A DNA stretch of 64,000 bases from Acidobacteria bacterium Mor1. Lineage in GTDB: Bacteria; Acidobacteriota; Polarisedimenticolia; Polarisedimenticolales; Polarisedimenticolaceae. How positions within the stretch are numbered: position 1 is the first letter of the stretch; every line of letters begins with the position of its first letter. The stretch is taken from positions 3,758,814 through 3,822,813 of the forward strand of contig CP011806.1 in the NCBI GenBank assembly GCA_001664505.1, in the 5' to 3' direction. The notes under the pieces were generated by a model. The model saw only the letters and a list, made by a program, of their open reading frames with translations. It had not been told where the DNA came from and ran no database searches. Both the position numbers and the translations under genes were made by a program. Of this stretch, positions 41,883-50,260 are shown piece by piece.

Positions 41883-43517
41883 ATGTCTGGACAGGATGCG
41901 TCGCGGCCGGTGGAGGTCGCCCGGTGGTCGGAGCTTGCGGATCGCAAGCCCGCATACGCCCTGGTTTCGGCGGTGGATCTGGTGGTGGTGCGCTACGGCG
42001 ATGAAGTCTCGGTGCTCTACGGCCGTTGCTTGCACCGCGGGGCGCTGATGGCCGACGGCCACGTCGACGGTGACAACCTGATCTGCGGCGTGCACAACTG
42101 GGACTACCGGATCGACACCGGCGTCAGCGAGTACAACAACGCCGAAGTGCTGCACAAGTTCAACGCCTGGATCGACGACGACAAGGACGCGGTGATGGTC
42201 GACGCCGACGAGGTGGCGGCCTGGGCTAGCGAGCATCCGCAGCCTTTCGACCGGGACGCCTACCTGGGGCTCTACCAGGACCCGACAGGTACGGCGGCGG
42301 AGCCCTACAACAACCACATCCAGGCGCTGGCCCGGGACGGGCTGTCCAAGACCGGCCACCACGGCCCGGTTTCGGCCATGGGCGTGGCGCTCAACGAACT
42401 TCCCCGCTGGGAAGACATCCAGGTGCTGACCGCCCAGCTTCACCGGTTCCCGCTGCTCGACGATGCGCCGGTAGAAACGAAAGTCACCATCGGCCCCAAC
42501 GCGAAGAAGCCGCTTCATCTCGACATCCCGCTGTTCGTCAGCGACATGAGCTTCGGTGCGCTGTCGGAAGAAGCCAAGGTCGCGCTGGCGCGCGGCGCCG
42601 AGATGGCCGGCACCGGCATCTGTTCCGGTGAAGGGGGCATGCTGCCCGAGGAGCAAGCGGAGAACAGCCGCTACTTCTACGAGCTCGCCTCGGGGCGCTT
42701 CGGTTGGAGCCTGGACAAGGTCAAGCGCTGTCAGGCGTTCCACTTCAAGGGTGGCCAGGGCGCCAAGACCGGCACCGGCGGTCATCTTCCAGGTGAGAAG
42801 GTCCAGGGCAAGATCGCCGACGTGCGCGGCCTCGAACCGGGAACCCCCGCGATCAGTCCGCCGAAGTTCCCCGACTTCACCGGCCTCGATGACTTCAAGA
42901 AGGTCGCCGCGGAAGTGCGGGAGGTGACCGGCGGTATCCCCATCGGCTTCAAGCTTTCAGCCCAGCACATCGAAGCGGATCTGGACGCCGCCCTCGAGAT
43001 CGGCGTCGACTACGTGATCCTCGACGGTCGCGGAGGTGGCACCGGCGCCGCGCCGAACCTGTTCAAGCAGAACATCTCGGTGCCGACGATTCCGGCGCTG
43101 GCCCGGGCGCGCCGTCATCTCGACGCCCGCAAGCGGGGCGGCGTATCTCTCGTGATCACCGGCGGGCTGCGCACCGAGGCGGACTTCGTCAAGGCCCTCT
43201 GCCTGGGAGCCGACGCCATTGCCGTGTCGAACTCGGCGCTCCAGGCCATCGGCTGCCTCGGCATGCGCGCCTGCCACACCAACAACTGTCCGGTGGGGAT
43301 CGCGACCCAGAAGAACCATCTGCGGGCGCGGCTCAAGATTCAGAACTCCGCAGAACGCCTCGACCGCTACTTCCGCGCCACCGTCGATCTGATGAAGATC
43401 CTGGCCCGGGCCTGCGGTCATCACAGTTTCTCCGGCTTCAACCAGGGGGACCTGACCACCTGGAGCCGGGAGATGGCCGACCTGACCGGCCTGCCCTACG
43501 GCGGCGTCGGCCGCTAG
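41883..43517 (+). CDS. Rieske [2Fe-2S] domain fused to FMN-dependent glutamate-synthase (GltB-type) domain
   Basis: 544 residues. The N-terminal Rieske centre is C49-x-H51 (GRCLHRGALM) and C68-x2-H71 (LICGVHNWDY). From about 190 the glutamate synthase alpha-subunit synthase domain follows: LFVSDMSFGALSEEAKVALA, GTGICSGEGGMLPEEQ, CQAFHFKGGQGAKTGTGGHL, VILDGRGGGTGAAPN, and the Cys triad C458, C464, C469 (CLGMRACHTNNCPVG) of the 3Fe-4S cluster. It lacks the amidotransferase domain, so ammonia release from Gln is absent. Electrons could pass between the Rieske centre and the FMN/3Fe-4S core. The substrate is unknown. GGAGGAAGG precedes the ATG. It is 26 bases before the next Rieske fusion gene. 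Confidence 0.9.
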   Translation: MSGQDASRPVEVARWSELADRKPAYALVSAVDLVVVRYGDEVSVLYGRCLHRGALMADGHVDGDNLICGVHNWDYRIDTGVSEYNNAEVLHKFNAWIDDDKDAVMVDADEVAAWASEHPQPFDRDAYLGLYQDPTGTAAEPYNNHIQALARDGLSKTGHHGPVSAMGVALNELPRWEDIQVLTAQLHRFPLLDDAPVETKVTIGPNAKKPLHLDIPLFVSDMSFGALSEEAKVALARGAEMAGTGICSGEGGMLPEEQAENSRYFYELASGRFGWSLDKVKRCQAFHFKGGQGAKTGTGGHLPGEKVQGKIADVRGLEPGTPAISPPKFPDFTGLDDFKKVAAEVREVTGGIPIGFKLSAQHIEADLDAALEIGVDYVILDGRGGGTGAAPNLFKQNISVPTIPALARARRHLDARKRGGVSLVITGGLRTEADFVKALCLGADAIAVSNSALQAIGCLGMRACHTNNCPVGIATQKNHLRARLKIQNSAERLDRYFRATVDLMKILARACGHHSFSGFNQGDLTTWSREMADLTGLPYGGVGR

Positions 43518-43543
43518 ACCAAGACCCTGCTTAGGAGTCCGTG

Positions 43544-45514
43544 ATGTCCGACAAGCTGAACATCGTCTGGGAGAAGGCGCTCGACAAAGACGAGCTGCCC
43601 GAAGGCCGCGTCAAGTCGGTGACCTGTCACCGGGTCAACATCTGCATGAGTCACTTCGAGGGGAAGTACGCGGCGTTGGACAACGCCTGTCCCCACCAGG
43701 GCGGACCCCTGGGTGAAGGGTCGATCGAGAACGGCTGGATCCGTTGTCCGTGGCACGGTTGGGATTTTCATCCGACCACCGGCAACTCTCCCGGTGGTCA
43801 CGACGACGGCGTCGACACTTTCCCGGTTGAGGTGCGTGACGACGGCGTCTACGTCGGCTTCCCCGCCGAGGAAGAGCACGTCCGTTCGGTCACCGACGTG
43901 ATGGCCGAGACCATGACCAACTGGGGTGTCCGCTGGGTCTTCGGCATGGTCGGCCACTCGAACCTGGGTCTGGCCGATGCCCTGCGGCGGCAGACCTCGG
44001 CGGGCAAGCTGGGCTACGTGGCGATTCGTCACGAGGGTGCGGCGGCCTTCGCCTGTTCGGCCTACGGCAAGTTGACCGGCCGTCCCGCCGCGTGCCTCGG
44101 CATCGCCGGCCCCGGTGCGACGAACCTGTTGACCGGCCTGTGGGACGCCAACGTCGATCGCTCACCGGTGCTGGCGTTGACCGGGCAGGTCGACACCCAG
44201 GTGATGGGGCCGGGCGCCTTCCAGGAGATCGATCTGCAGGCCGCCTTCGGCAAGGTGGCCCAGTTCACCCAGACCACGCTCCATACCAGCAAGCACGCGG
44301 AACTGGTCAACCTGGCCTGCAAGAGCGCGATCCTCAACCGGGGCGTGTCTCATCTGATCTTCCCCGACGAGGTGCAGGTGCTGCCCGCGGCGGAGGGCGC
44401 CAAGGCGGGCAAACCCGAGGGCCGGATCACCGCCCGGGAGATCGCGCCGCCGGAAGATTCCGTCGAGGACGCGGTCAAGCTGCTCAAGGGCGCCAAGCGC
44501 CCGGTGATCATCGTCGGCCACGGTTCGCGCTTCCACATGGATGAGGTAACGGCGCTGGCGGAGATGTTGAACGCTCCGGTGATCACCACCTTCAAGGGCA
44601 AGGGGTTGATCAGCGATCATCATCCGCTGGGTTGCGGCGTGCTCGGCCGCAGCGGCACGCCGATCGCCAGCTGGTTCATGAACGAGGCGGACTGCCTGCT
44701 GGTCATGGGTGCCAGCTTCTCCAACCACACCGGCATCACCCCGAAAAAACCGACGATCCAGGTGGACTACGATGCATTGGCGCTGGGACGCTTCCACGCC
44801 GTCGACGTGCTCTGCTGGGGCGAGGTCGGCGTCACCGCGCGGATCCTCAAGGAGCGCCTGGCTTCCGGCACCGCCGCGATCGATCAGCGGGGGGAGGTCG
44901 CCGACCGCTGGAAGATCTGGCGCAGCGAGAAGCAGCGCCGCGAGGCCGAGGAACGGGGCCACGGCATCCATTCGGCGACACTGTTCGCGGCAATGACCCG
45001 ACAGGTGGACAAGAACGCGATCATGGCCGTCGACGTGGGCAACAACACCTACTCCTTCGGCCGCTACTTCGAGTGCACCGATCAGGCGGTGCTGATGTCC
45101 GGTTACCTGGGCTCCATCGGCTTCTCGCTACCGGCGGCGCTTGGCGCCTGGTGCGCCACCCAGGAAGAGGACCCGCTGTTCAAGGGGCGCCAGGTGGTCT
45201 CGGTCAGCGGCGACGGCGGCTTCGGCCAGTACCTGGGCGACTGGACCACGACGGTGCGCCACAACATGAACATCACCCACGTGCTCTTGAACAACTGCGA
45301 GCTCGGAAAGATCAGCAAGGAGCAGCGTTCGGCCCACTTCGATGTGTGGGAGACCTCGCTGCACAACCCGAGTTTCTCGGGCTACGCCGAGCTGTGCGGG
45401 TCGAAGGGGATCCGGGTCACCGACGCGGCGAAGCTGGACGACGCGCTCCGCGAGGCGCTGGACCACGACGGCCCGGCGCTGGTCGAGGTGATGACCGACG
45501 CGAGCCTGATCTAG
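43544..45514 (+). CDS. Rieske [2Fe-2S] domain fused to TPP-dependent pyruvate-oxidase/acetolactate-synthase-type enzyme
   Basis: 656 residues. A Rieske centre lies at C49-x-H51 (NACPHQGGPLG) and C68-x2-H71 (IRCPWHGWDF), the same residue numbers as in the neighbouring protein. From about 108 the TPP enzyme follows. The catalytic Glu is in YVAIRHEGAAAFACSAYGKL, then AACLGIAGPGATNLLTGLWD, a central Rossmann domain (KRPVIIVGHGSRFHM) and the TPP motif SGDGGFGQYLGDW with VLLNNCELGK. The closest general type is pyruvate oxidase, which decarboxylates 2-oxo acids and hands electrons on; the Rieske domain could be the acceptor. I use the ATG at 43544 (AGGAG 6 bases upstream) over the adjacent GTG. Convergent to the small peptide gene. 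Confidence 0.92.
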   Translation: MSDKLNIVWEKALDKDELPEGRVKSVTCHRVNICMSHFEGKYAALDNACPHQGGPLGEGSIENGWIRCPWHGWDFHPTTGNSPGGHDDGVDTFPVEVRDDGVYVGFPAEEEHVRSVTDVMAETMTNWGVRWVFGMVGHSNLGLADALRRQTSAGKLGYVAIRHEGAAAFACSAYGKLTGRPAACLGIAGPGATNLLTGLWDANVDRSPVLALTGQVDTQVMGPGAFQEIDLQAAFGKVAQFTQTTLHTSKHAELVNLACKSAILNRGVSHLIFPDEVQVLPAAEGAKAGKPEGRITAREIAPPEDSVEDAVKLLKGAKRPVIIVGHGSRFHMDEVTALAEMLNAPVITTFKGKGLISDHHPLGCGVLGRSGTPIASWFMNEADCLLVMGASFSNHTGITPKKPTIQVDYDALALGRFHAVDVLCWGEVGVTARILKERLASGTAAIDQRGEVADRWKIWRSEKQRREAEERGHGIHSATLFAAMTRQVDKNAIMAVDVGNNTYSFGRYFECTDQAVLMSGYLGSIGFSLPAALGAWCATQEEDPLFKGRQVVSVSGDGGFGQYLGDWTTTVRHNMNITHVLLNNCELGKISKEQRSAHFDVWETSLHNPSFSGYAELCGSKGIRVTDAAKLDDALREALDHDGPALVEVMTDASLI

Positions 45515-45582
45515 GCTTGCGTGGGATCCAGGCCGCACGTACGGCGGCGGCTAACGGGACTGGCGCTGCCAAACCGGGTGCG

Positions 45583-45777
45583 CTAGTCGATCTGGCCAAT
45601 TCGGGAGCCGTTGGAGTCCACGCCAACCGGGTCTGGGTCCTCCGCGATGCCCTGCAGTTTGCTGTCCGCTACCGAGCATTCCGACGGGGTGCATCGCGGA
45701 ACGAGGCCGTGTTGATGCGCAGCGATTTGATGGATCAGCAGGCCTAGCAATAGCAAGATGACGTCTGGTCTAAGCAT
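45583..45777 (-). CDS. Small secreted peptide overlapping the TPR gene
   Basis: 64 residues. MLRPDVILLLLGLLIHQIAA is a signal-like segment; the rest (HQHGLVPRCTPSECS, then an Asp/Gly/Ser-rich tail) is polar with two Cys. Its ATG lies inside the last codons of the TPR gene (8-base overlap), the coupling expected in an operon with it. No family is recognised. The frame is short and could be chance, but the hydrophobic start, the overlap and the match to the arrangement at 23201 favour a real gene. Confidence 0.45.
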   Translation of the reverse strand: MLRPDVILLLLGLLIHQIAAHQHGLVPRCTPSECSVADSKLQGIAEDPDPVGVDSNGSRIGQID

Positions 45778-47008
45778 ATGAACGCTCCCCGCCGAGGTAC
45801 CTTTTCAGCGATTCAGTCGGCAGCCCTTTCTCTTCGTAGCCTCTCTTGAGCATGCGCATCCGAGAACGAGCGAATCTTTCCTTGGTCTCGTTGCCTTCCT
45901 TCTGAGCGATTCTCCAGTCGTAGTAGCTGTTGTGAAGATGGATCTGGAGATCCGCGGTGCGCGCAGTCGACTCTGAGAAACACGCTCGAGCCCGTCCGTA
46001 GTCGCCTTTCTTGTAGAAAGCTTCCCCCAAGTTCGCCAAGGCGACTCCAGCCAGCCGACGTTTTCCTCCTTGTTCCGCTTCGTTCAGCACGCCCCTGAGG
46101 CGTACGATTCCGTCGTTGATTCTGCCGAGGTTCACCTGGCAGAGGCCGATGTGCAACTGAACACGTGGAATTTCTTCGGTGCACTGACACCGAACGTAGA
46201 GGCGCAGTGCCCGTTTGGCGATTCGAAGTGCTTCGCCAAACCTGCCTGATTGCCACAATGTGTTGCTTTCCACGTGACAGCCCATTGCCATCAATCGAAC
46301 GGACCTCAAGGAACGAGCCAGCCCTTGCGCCACGCGTGCAACCCCAGACGCCATTCCGCTCTCACCCTCCGCTCGGAGCAGTGCCGCAAGGCTCAGGGTG
46401 GCTCGCGTCAAGATCTTGCGATCATGGGTGCACAGCAATACTTCGGCAAGGGTGCTGCGGGCGATCATGAGCTCGCCACTCCGAAGGTATGCCGACACTG
46501 TCGACAACTTCGCGTCGAGCTCTGTTTCCTGCGAGTGGCTTCGCGCGATTCTTGCCGCTTTGTTGAAATAGAGGATAGCATCGCGATCATTCTCGGATGC
46601 CAAACAAAGACGGCCTTCTCGAAGGTTTGTCTGCGCCTCTCCAGGCGTTCGGCCGGAGATACTTGGGCTGTCTACGCAATTGGTCCGCACCCTCGGCGGA
46701 TGTGTATCAGCGGCGGTGGTGGCTTCGATGCACGCTCCAGGTACCAGGCCGGCCAGCCAGCGATAGTCACCGAGCGGGTCCTGCTCCGCGGCGTCGATGA
46801 TTCGTTCGGTTTCTCGGTGCGTGTCCGCGCCCATTCCTCGCGACATGATCTTGCTGATCAACTCGAGCCGGTCCCTGCTCTCTTGTTCGCAATGGCGCCT
46901 CGTTCCGGATGACGAGCGCCCCCCGTGCTTCAGCTCAGCCGAGGATGCGGCTTCCAGCTGCCCCGTGATCATTCGTTCCAAGTGTTCGATCGTTTGGTTC
47001 CTAGTCAT
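45770..47008 (-). CDS. TPR-repeat protein, probable partner of the ECF-like sigma factor
   Basis: 412 residues. The N-terminal 100 residues have no clear domain. From about 130 there are TPR-like helix pairs: AQTNLREGRLCLASENDRDA, ILYFNKAARIARSHSQETEL, LSTVSAYLRSGELMIARSTL, LANLGEAFYKKGDYGRARAC. Its start overlaps the stop of the sigma-like gene by ATGA (47005-47008), so they are translated together. A regulator of the sigma factor, by binding it or by sensing a signal, is the likely role. Codon use is less GC-rich than in the surrounding genes, as for the whole 45515-48465 region, which suggests a separate origin. Confidence 0.75.
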   Translation of the reverse strand: MTRNQTIEHLERMITGQLEAASSAELKHGGRSSSGTRRHCEQESRDRLELISKIMSRGMGADTHRETERIIDAAEQDPLGDYRWLAGLVPGACIEATTAADTHPPRVRTNCVDSPSISGRTPGEAQTNLREGRLCLASENDRDAILYFNKAARIARSHSQETELDAKLSTVSAYLRSGELMIARSTLAEVLLCTHDRKILTRATLSLAALLRAEGESGMASGVARVAQGLARSLRSVRLMAMGCHVESNTLWQSGRFGEALRIAKRALRLYVRCQCTEEIPRVQLHIGLCQVNLGRINDGIVRLRGVLNEAEQGGKRRLAGVALANLGEAFYKKGDYGRARACFSESTARTADLQIHLHNSYYDWRIAQKEGNETKERFARSRMRMLKRGYEEKGLPTESLKRYLGGERSYA

Positions 47009-47661
47009 AGTTCTTGTCCGTGCCGGCCGAATTTCCGGCGAGCCCGCCGCATGATCCGTTTGCGCCGCTTGTAGACCTCGCGGGCGGGAAGGTCCTGAAG
47101 TCGAGCAGACTCTCTTGCGGGCAGATTCTCCAGCATGTGAAGAAGCGTTGGTAGTAGCTCCTCAGGAAGCGTCTCGTGTAGGTAGCTCAAGACACGAACC
47201 AATTTTCGCTCCCACTGCTCGAACGCCTCTTCTTCCTGCTCCAACGTGCGCAGAGTCTGTGGCGCAGGGATTCGATCCATCCAGAGGTCGTCAATCGGTC
47301 GGACGTTCCGACCGGAGATGCGCCACTTGTTGGAAAGCTTGCTGTCAACGACTCCCTTGAGAAACTTGAGCACATCATTGCAGTTACGCGTATCCCATTG
47401 ACGAACCGGAGCCGCCTTTCCCGGCTTCTTCTGTTCCGGCGAGATGACGCTGAGGATTGACTCCCCCACCACGTCATGCGGCTCGTCCGTGAAGGCCCGC
47501 CCACCGTAGAACACGGTCATTCTGAACTTCGTGTAGGCCTTCAACGTTTCCATAAGATCCCACCACTGCCCCGCTGTCATGGATTCGAGCTGTTGCTCGG
47601 CGGCGGGGTCGAGTTGGTCCGAGAATCGGCACTGCGCCTGATTTCGAAATCCCTCTCCCAT
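47005..47661 (-). CDS. ECF-like sigma-70 family protein
   Basis: 218 residues. The N-terminal half resembles sigma region 2 of ECF-like proteins: LMETLKAYTKFRMTVFYGGR, EPHDVVGESILSVIS (the DLVQE-like core), then RQWDTRNCNDVLKFLKGVVD with an SN motif. The C-terminal half has LPEELLPTLLHMLENLPARE, DLPAREVYKRRKRIMRRARR, a basic region 4-like helix set. The assignment is by pattern, since similarity to standard ECF groups is low. AGGGGG precedes the ATG. It heads an operon with the TPR protein and a small secreted peptide. The divergent side carries a 6-9-6 inverted repeat at 47703-47723 and a perfect 14-base palindrome at 47979-47992. Confidence 0.6.
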   Translation of the reverse strand: MGEGFRNQAQCRFSDQLDPAAEQQLESMTAGQWWDLMETLKAYTKFRMTVFYGGRAFTDEPHDVVGESILSVISPEQKKPGKAAPVRQWDTRNCNDVLKFLKGVVDSKLSNKWRISGRNVRPIDDLWMDRIPAPQTLRTLEQEEEAFEQWERKLVRVLSYLHETLPEELLPTLLHMLENLPARESARLQDLPAREVYKRRKRIMRRARRKFGRHGQEL

Positions 47662-48064
47662 CCTTGGCCCCCTTTGGGTTCTGCATACACAACTTATGCC
47701 GAACGGTCGGGGTTTTGGACCGTCGGTATTGCTGAATGCCGAAACGAATGTCGACAGCGTTTCCGGGCGAGCGCGCGCGTCGACGACAAAAGCCCGAGAA
47801 ACGCCGACTTAGGCCGAAGTGAGGTGCCCGGTTCTCGACGACCGGCGCAGCAGTTCGCAATACGGAACTTGCGGGCGAACAGACCGCAGGGACGGCGGAG
47901 GGCTGGCTGCCAGCGTAGGCGCCGCGGTGAGCGGCCAAAACACGGATAGCTCAGCATGGCATAGCGGAACGCGTTTGCGAGTGACGTCACTCCCACGGTT
48001 CGTAGTGGTCAACACACCCCGTCGGTCGCTCTTGGGGGCGCCTCGGGAGGCCTGGGAGTTATTC
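47662..48064. promoter_or_regulatory. Divergent 403-base region with two palindromes, no gene
   Basis: It lies between the sigma-like operon and the Cys-rich peptide gene. ACGGTC-N9-GACCGT is at 47703-47723, 42 bases before the sigma-like start codon, and could be its operator. GAGTGACGTCACTC at 47979-47992 is a perfect 14-base palindrome about 75 bases before the Cys-rich peptide gene. Open frames here have no ribosome sites or family features. The region is notably less GC-rich than the chromosome around it. Confidence 0.55.
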
Positions 48065-48316
48065 ATGCAGAAAAGAAGCTTGTGTGGTCTTGGTGTCGTG
48101 AGTGCCTGTTTGCTGGGGTTGCTTGTGATCGCAGGAGAGGTCGAGCATCCGCAGGCAGCCGTTTCCGATGAGATTCAGTGCTCGATCTGTGTTCCGCAGT
48201 GCACGGATTGCGCGCCGGAGGTCGGGTTGGTTCTCTTCGGGACTCCGTTGGTTTGCCGGTACGACTCGTGCTCTGGTGGTTACTGCGTCTACCGGTGCTT
48301 CCCCGTGGCCGAGTAA
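48065..48316 (+). CDS. Small Cys-rich secreted protein
   Basis: 83 residues. Signal segment MQKRSLCGLGVVSACLLGLL to about residue 25, then a mature chain with nine Cys in about 50 residues: QCSICVPQCTDCAPE, LVCRYDSCSGGYCVYRCFPV. The spacing differs from the duplicated domain at 30338. GGGAG precedes the ATG by about 6 bases. No family is recognised. It lies at the edge of the lower-GC insert beside the sigma-TPR operon and could be its target, a bacteriocin-like peptide or a structural peptide. Confidence 0.7.
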   Translation: MQKRSLCGLGVVSACLLGLLVIAGEVEHPQAAVSDEIQCSICVPQCTDCAPEVGLVLFGTPLVCRYDSCSGGYCVYRCFPVAE

Positions 48317-48324
48317 CTCGAAAT

Positions 48325-48443
48325 GCGGGAAGTAGTGCAGTCGCCGAAAGCTCCGGGTGTCTCTCCCACGAGATCGGATTCTTGCCGGCGGGAGAGTAGC
48401 GCTGAGCTGGCGCCGGGCTCTCCGGCGACTCTCTACTTCCCGC
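48325..48443. repeat. 119-base strongly folded element between convergent genes
   Basis: Outer arms 48325-48335 and 48433-48443 pair perfectly over 11 bases. Immediately inside, 48339-48346 pairs with 48423-48430 over 8 bases, across a 3x2 internal loop. Inside this 19-pair stem are two hairpins: CTCTCCC (48361-48367) with GGGAGAG (48390-48396), and GAGC with GCTC (48404-48420). The result is a three-way junction, starting 8 bases after the Cys-rich gene and ending 22 bases before the cNMP/TrxR gene's stop. It may be a terminator, a non-coding RNA or a mobile miniature element. Confidence 0.65.
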
Positions 48444-48465
48444 TGTCGATGGTCAGGTGCCTACG

Positions 48466-50115
48466 CTAGGCGTCGGGCTCGGTCAGGAATCGGTGGACCG
48501 CCGAGATCACCACGGACCCCTCGCCGACGGCCGAGGCGACACGTTTGACCGACCCGGCCCGAATGTCACCGACGGCGAAGACACCGGGCAGGCTGGTTTC
48601 ATAGGTCGATGACCGGGGGCTCGCATCGGCACCGGTCCGGATGAAGCCCTTGTCGTCGAGGGCGAGTTGGCCGTCGAGCCATCCGGTGTTTGGGGCGGCG
48701 CCCGCCATGATGAACAGCGCTCGACAGTCGAGGCTCGTTTCCTCGCCGGTCTGGTTGTTGCGCAACACCACCCGTTCCAGTTCAGGGTCTCCCTCGAGCC
48801 GGTTCACCTCGGTACGGGTCCACAGGCGAATCCGTTCGTCGCTTTCGATGCGCCGGGTCAGGTAGCTGGACATCGTGGCGGCGAGCCCCGATCCGCGGAC
48901 GGCGATGTGGGTGCAGCGGGCGTGCCGCGACAGGAACATCGCCGCCTGCCCCGCCGAGTTGCCGCCGCCGACGATCACCGCCTGGGTGCCCGAGCAGTAG
49001 CGAGCCTCGAGGTCGGTGGCGGCGTAGTACACGCCGCGGCCCTCGTAGTCGGCGATTCCCTCGATGGGCAGGCGGCGGTACTGGACACCGTTTGCCAGCA
49101 CCACCGAGCGGCCCTTGACCTCGGATCCGTCGTCCAGTTCGAGGCCGAACCCGCCGGATACTTCGCACAGCTTCGTGGCCCGCCGCGGCGTGGTCACCCG
49201 GGCGCCGAACTTCACCGCCTGAACCTCACCCAGGTAGGCCAGCTCGGCGCCGGAGATGCCCCGGGGAAAGCCGAGATAGTTCTCGATACGCGAGGAGGTG
49301 CCCGCCTGGCCGCCGATCGCCGTGTCCTCGATGGCCAGCACCGACAGCCCTTCCGAAGCCGCGTAGACGCTGGCCGCCAGGCCCGCCGGCCCCGCACCGA
49401 CCACCAACACGTCGAAGGTCGTGCCGCAGTCGGCGACCAGGTCCAGGCCCATGGCTTCGGCCAGCTCTCTGGGTTTCGGTGAGGCGAGGATTTTCGAGTT
49501 GCCGACGATGGCCGCCGGTCCCTCGGCCGGCAGATCGCCGAGCTCGGCGAGTTCCGCCATCTCGTTCGTCGCCGAGCGTTCGACCCAGCGGTGGGGGATC
49601 TGGCTGCGGTGAGCGAACTCTCGCAGCCGCAGCGCCCGGGGATCGGTGTCGTCTCCAAGCAGGATCAACCCGCCTTCGCCCCATTCCATCAATAGCCTGC
49701 GCCGGGCGGCAAAGGCGGGTACGACGACATCGCCCACCTCGGGGATCTTGCGAACCAGTTCCCGCAGGCGGGCCTGGGGCACCACGACGGCGCGGGTTTG
49801 CTCGCGCGCACGCCCTGCGAGAAAGGCCCGTTGACCCATCAGCATGCCGAGTTCGCCGAGGAAGTGTCCCGCATCGATCCGAACCACCGTGTGGCCGTCG
49901 GAGCGGTCGATGATGTCGACGGAGCCACTCTCCAGGTAGAACAGGTCGTAGCCGTCTTGTCCGACGTCGAAGAGCAGGGCTCCCGCGTCGAAGGTCTTCT
50001 CGGTTCCGTGCCGGCGGATCGCCTGACGGAACCCGTCATCCAGGTCGGGCCAGGCAGCTTGTTCGAGACTGGTCTTGGCGAGAGAGCGTTGCGGCCGGCG
50101 AGGGTCGGGACTCAT
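48466..50115 (-). CDS. FAD-dependent thioredoxin-reductase-like protein with N-terminal cNMP-binding domain
   Basis: 549 residues. Residues about 35-140 form a cyclic-nucleotide-binding fold (AGALLFDVGQDGYDLFYLES, GHFLGELGMLMGQRAFLAGR, ARAVVV-type end). About 150-225 is a thioredoxin/glutaredoxin-like segment. From about 235 the TrxR part has FDVLVVGAGPAGLAASVYAA, AIGGQAGTSSRIENYLGFPR, QAVIVGGGNSAGQAAMFLSR and LPGVFAVGDIRAGSVKRVAS. The redox CxxC of TrxR is replaced by YYAATDLEARYC, so it is not a classical reductase and probably acts as an NADPH oxidase-type or signalling flavoprotein controlled by a nucleotide. Start 50115. Confidence 0.9.
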   Translation of the reverse strand: MSPDPRRPQRSLAKTSLEQAAWPDLDDGFRQAIRRHGTEKTFDAGALLFDVGQDGYDLFYLESGSVDIIDRSDGHTVVRIDAGHFLGELGMLMGQRAFLAGRAREQTRAVVVPQARLRELVRKIPEVGDVVVPAFAARRRLLMEWGEGGLILLGDDTDPRALRLREFAHRSQIPHRWVERSATNEMAELAELGDLPAEGPAAIVGNSKILASPKPRELAEAMGLDLVADCGTTFDVLVVGAGPAGLAASVYAASEGLSVLAIEDTAIGGQAGTSSRIENYLGFPRGISGAELAYLGEVQAVKFGARVTTPRRATKLCEVSGGFGLELDDGSEVKGRSVVLANGVQYRRLPIEGIADYEGRGVYYAATDLEARYCSGTQAVIVGGGNSAGQAAMFLSRHARCTHIAVRGSGLAATMSSYLTRRIESDERIRLWTRTEVNRLEGDPELERVVLRNNQTGEETSLDCRALFIMAGAAPNTGWLDGQLALDDKGFIRTGADASPRSSTYETSLPGVFAVGDIRAGSVKRVASAVGEGSVVISAVHRFLTEPDA

Positions 50116-50260
50116 CGATGTCTCCGCGTGGTGTCGTTGGGTTCTCCGCAGGGGCGATCCGTGGGATCGATCGGAGCGTCGTCACAGCATAGCCTGCGCC
50201 GTCCAGTCGGGCCGCGCCCTCAGGTGCAACTCGATTCGAGCACGGAGGGCTGGGGAACCC

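Noticed and set aside
47819..48064. Longer N-terminal extension of the Cys-rich peptide gene
   Set aside because: The extension is Arg/Ser-rich without ribosome site, and the ATG at 48065 begins a proper signal peptide with GGGAG upstream.
48325..48443. Integron attC site for the 119-base folded element
   Set aside because: No RYYYAAC/GTTRRRY end boxes and no integrase or gene cassette array nearby.
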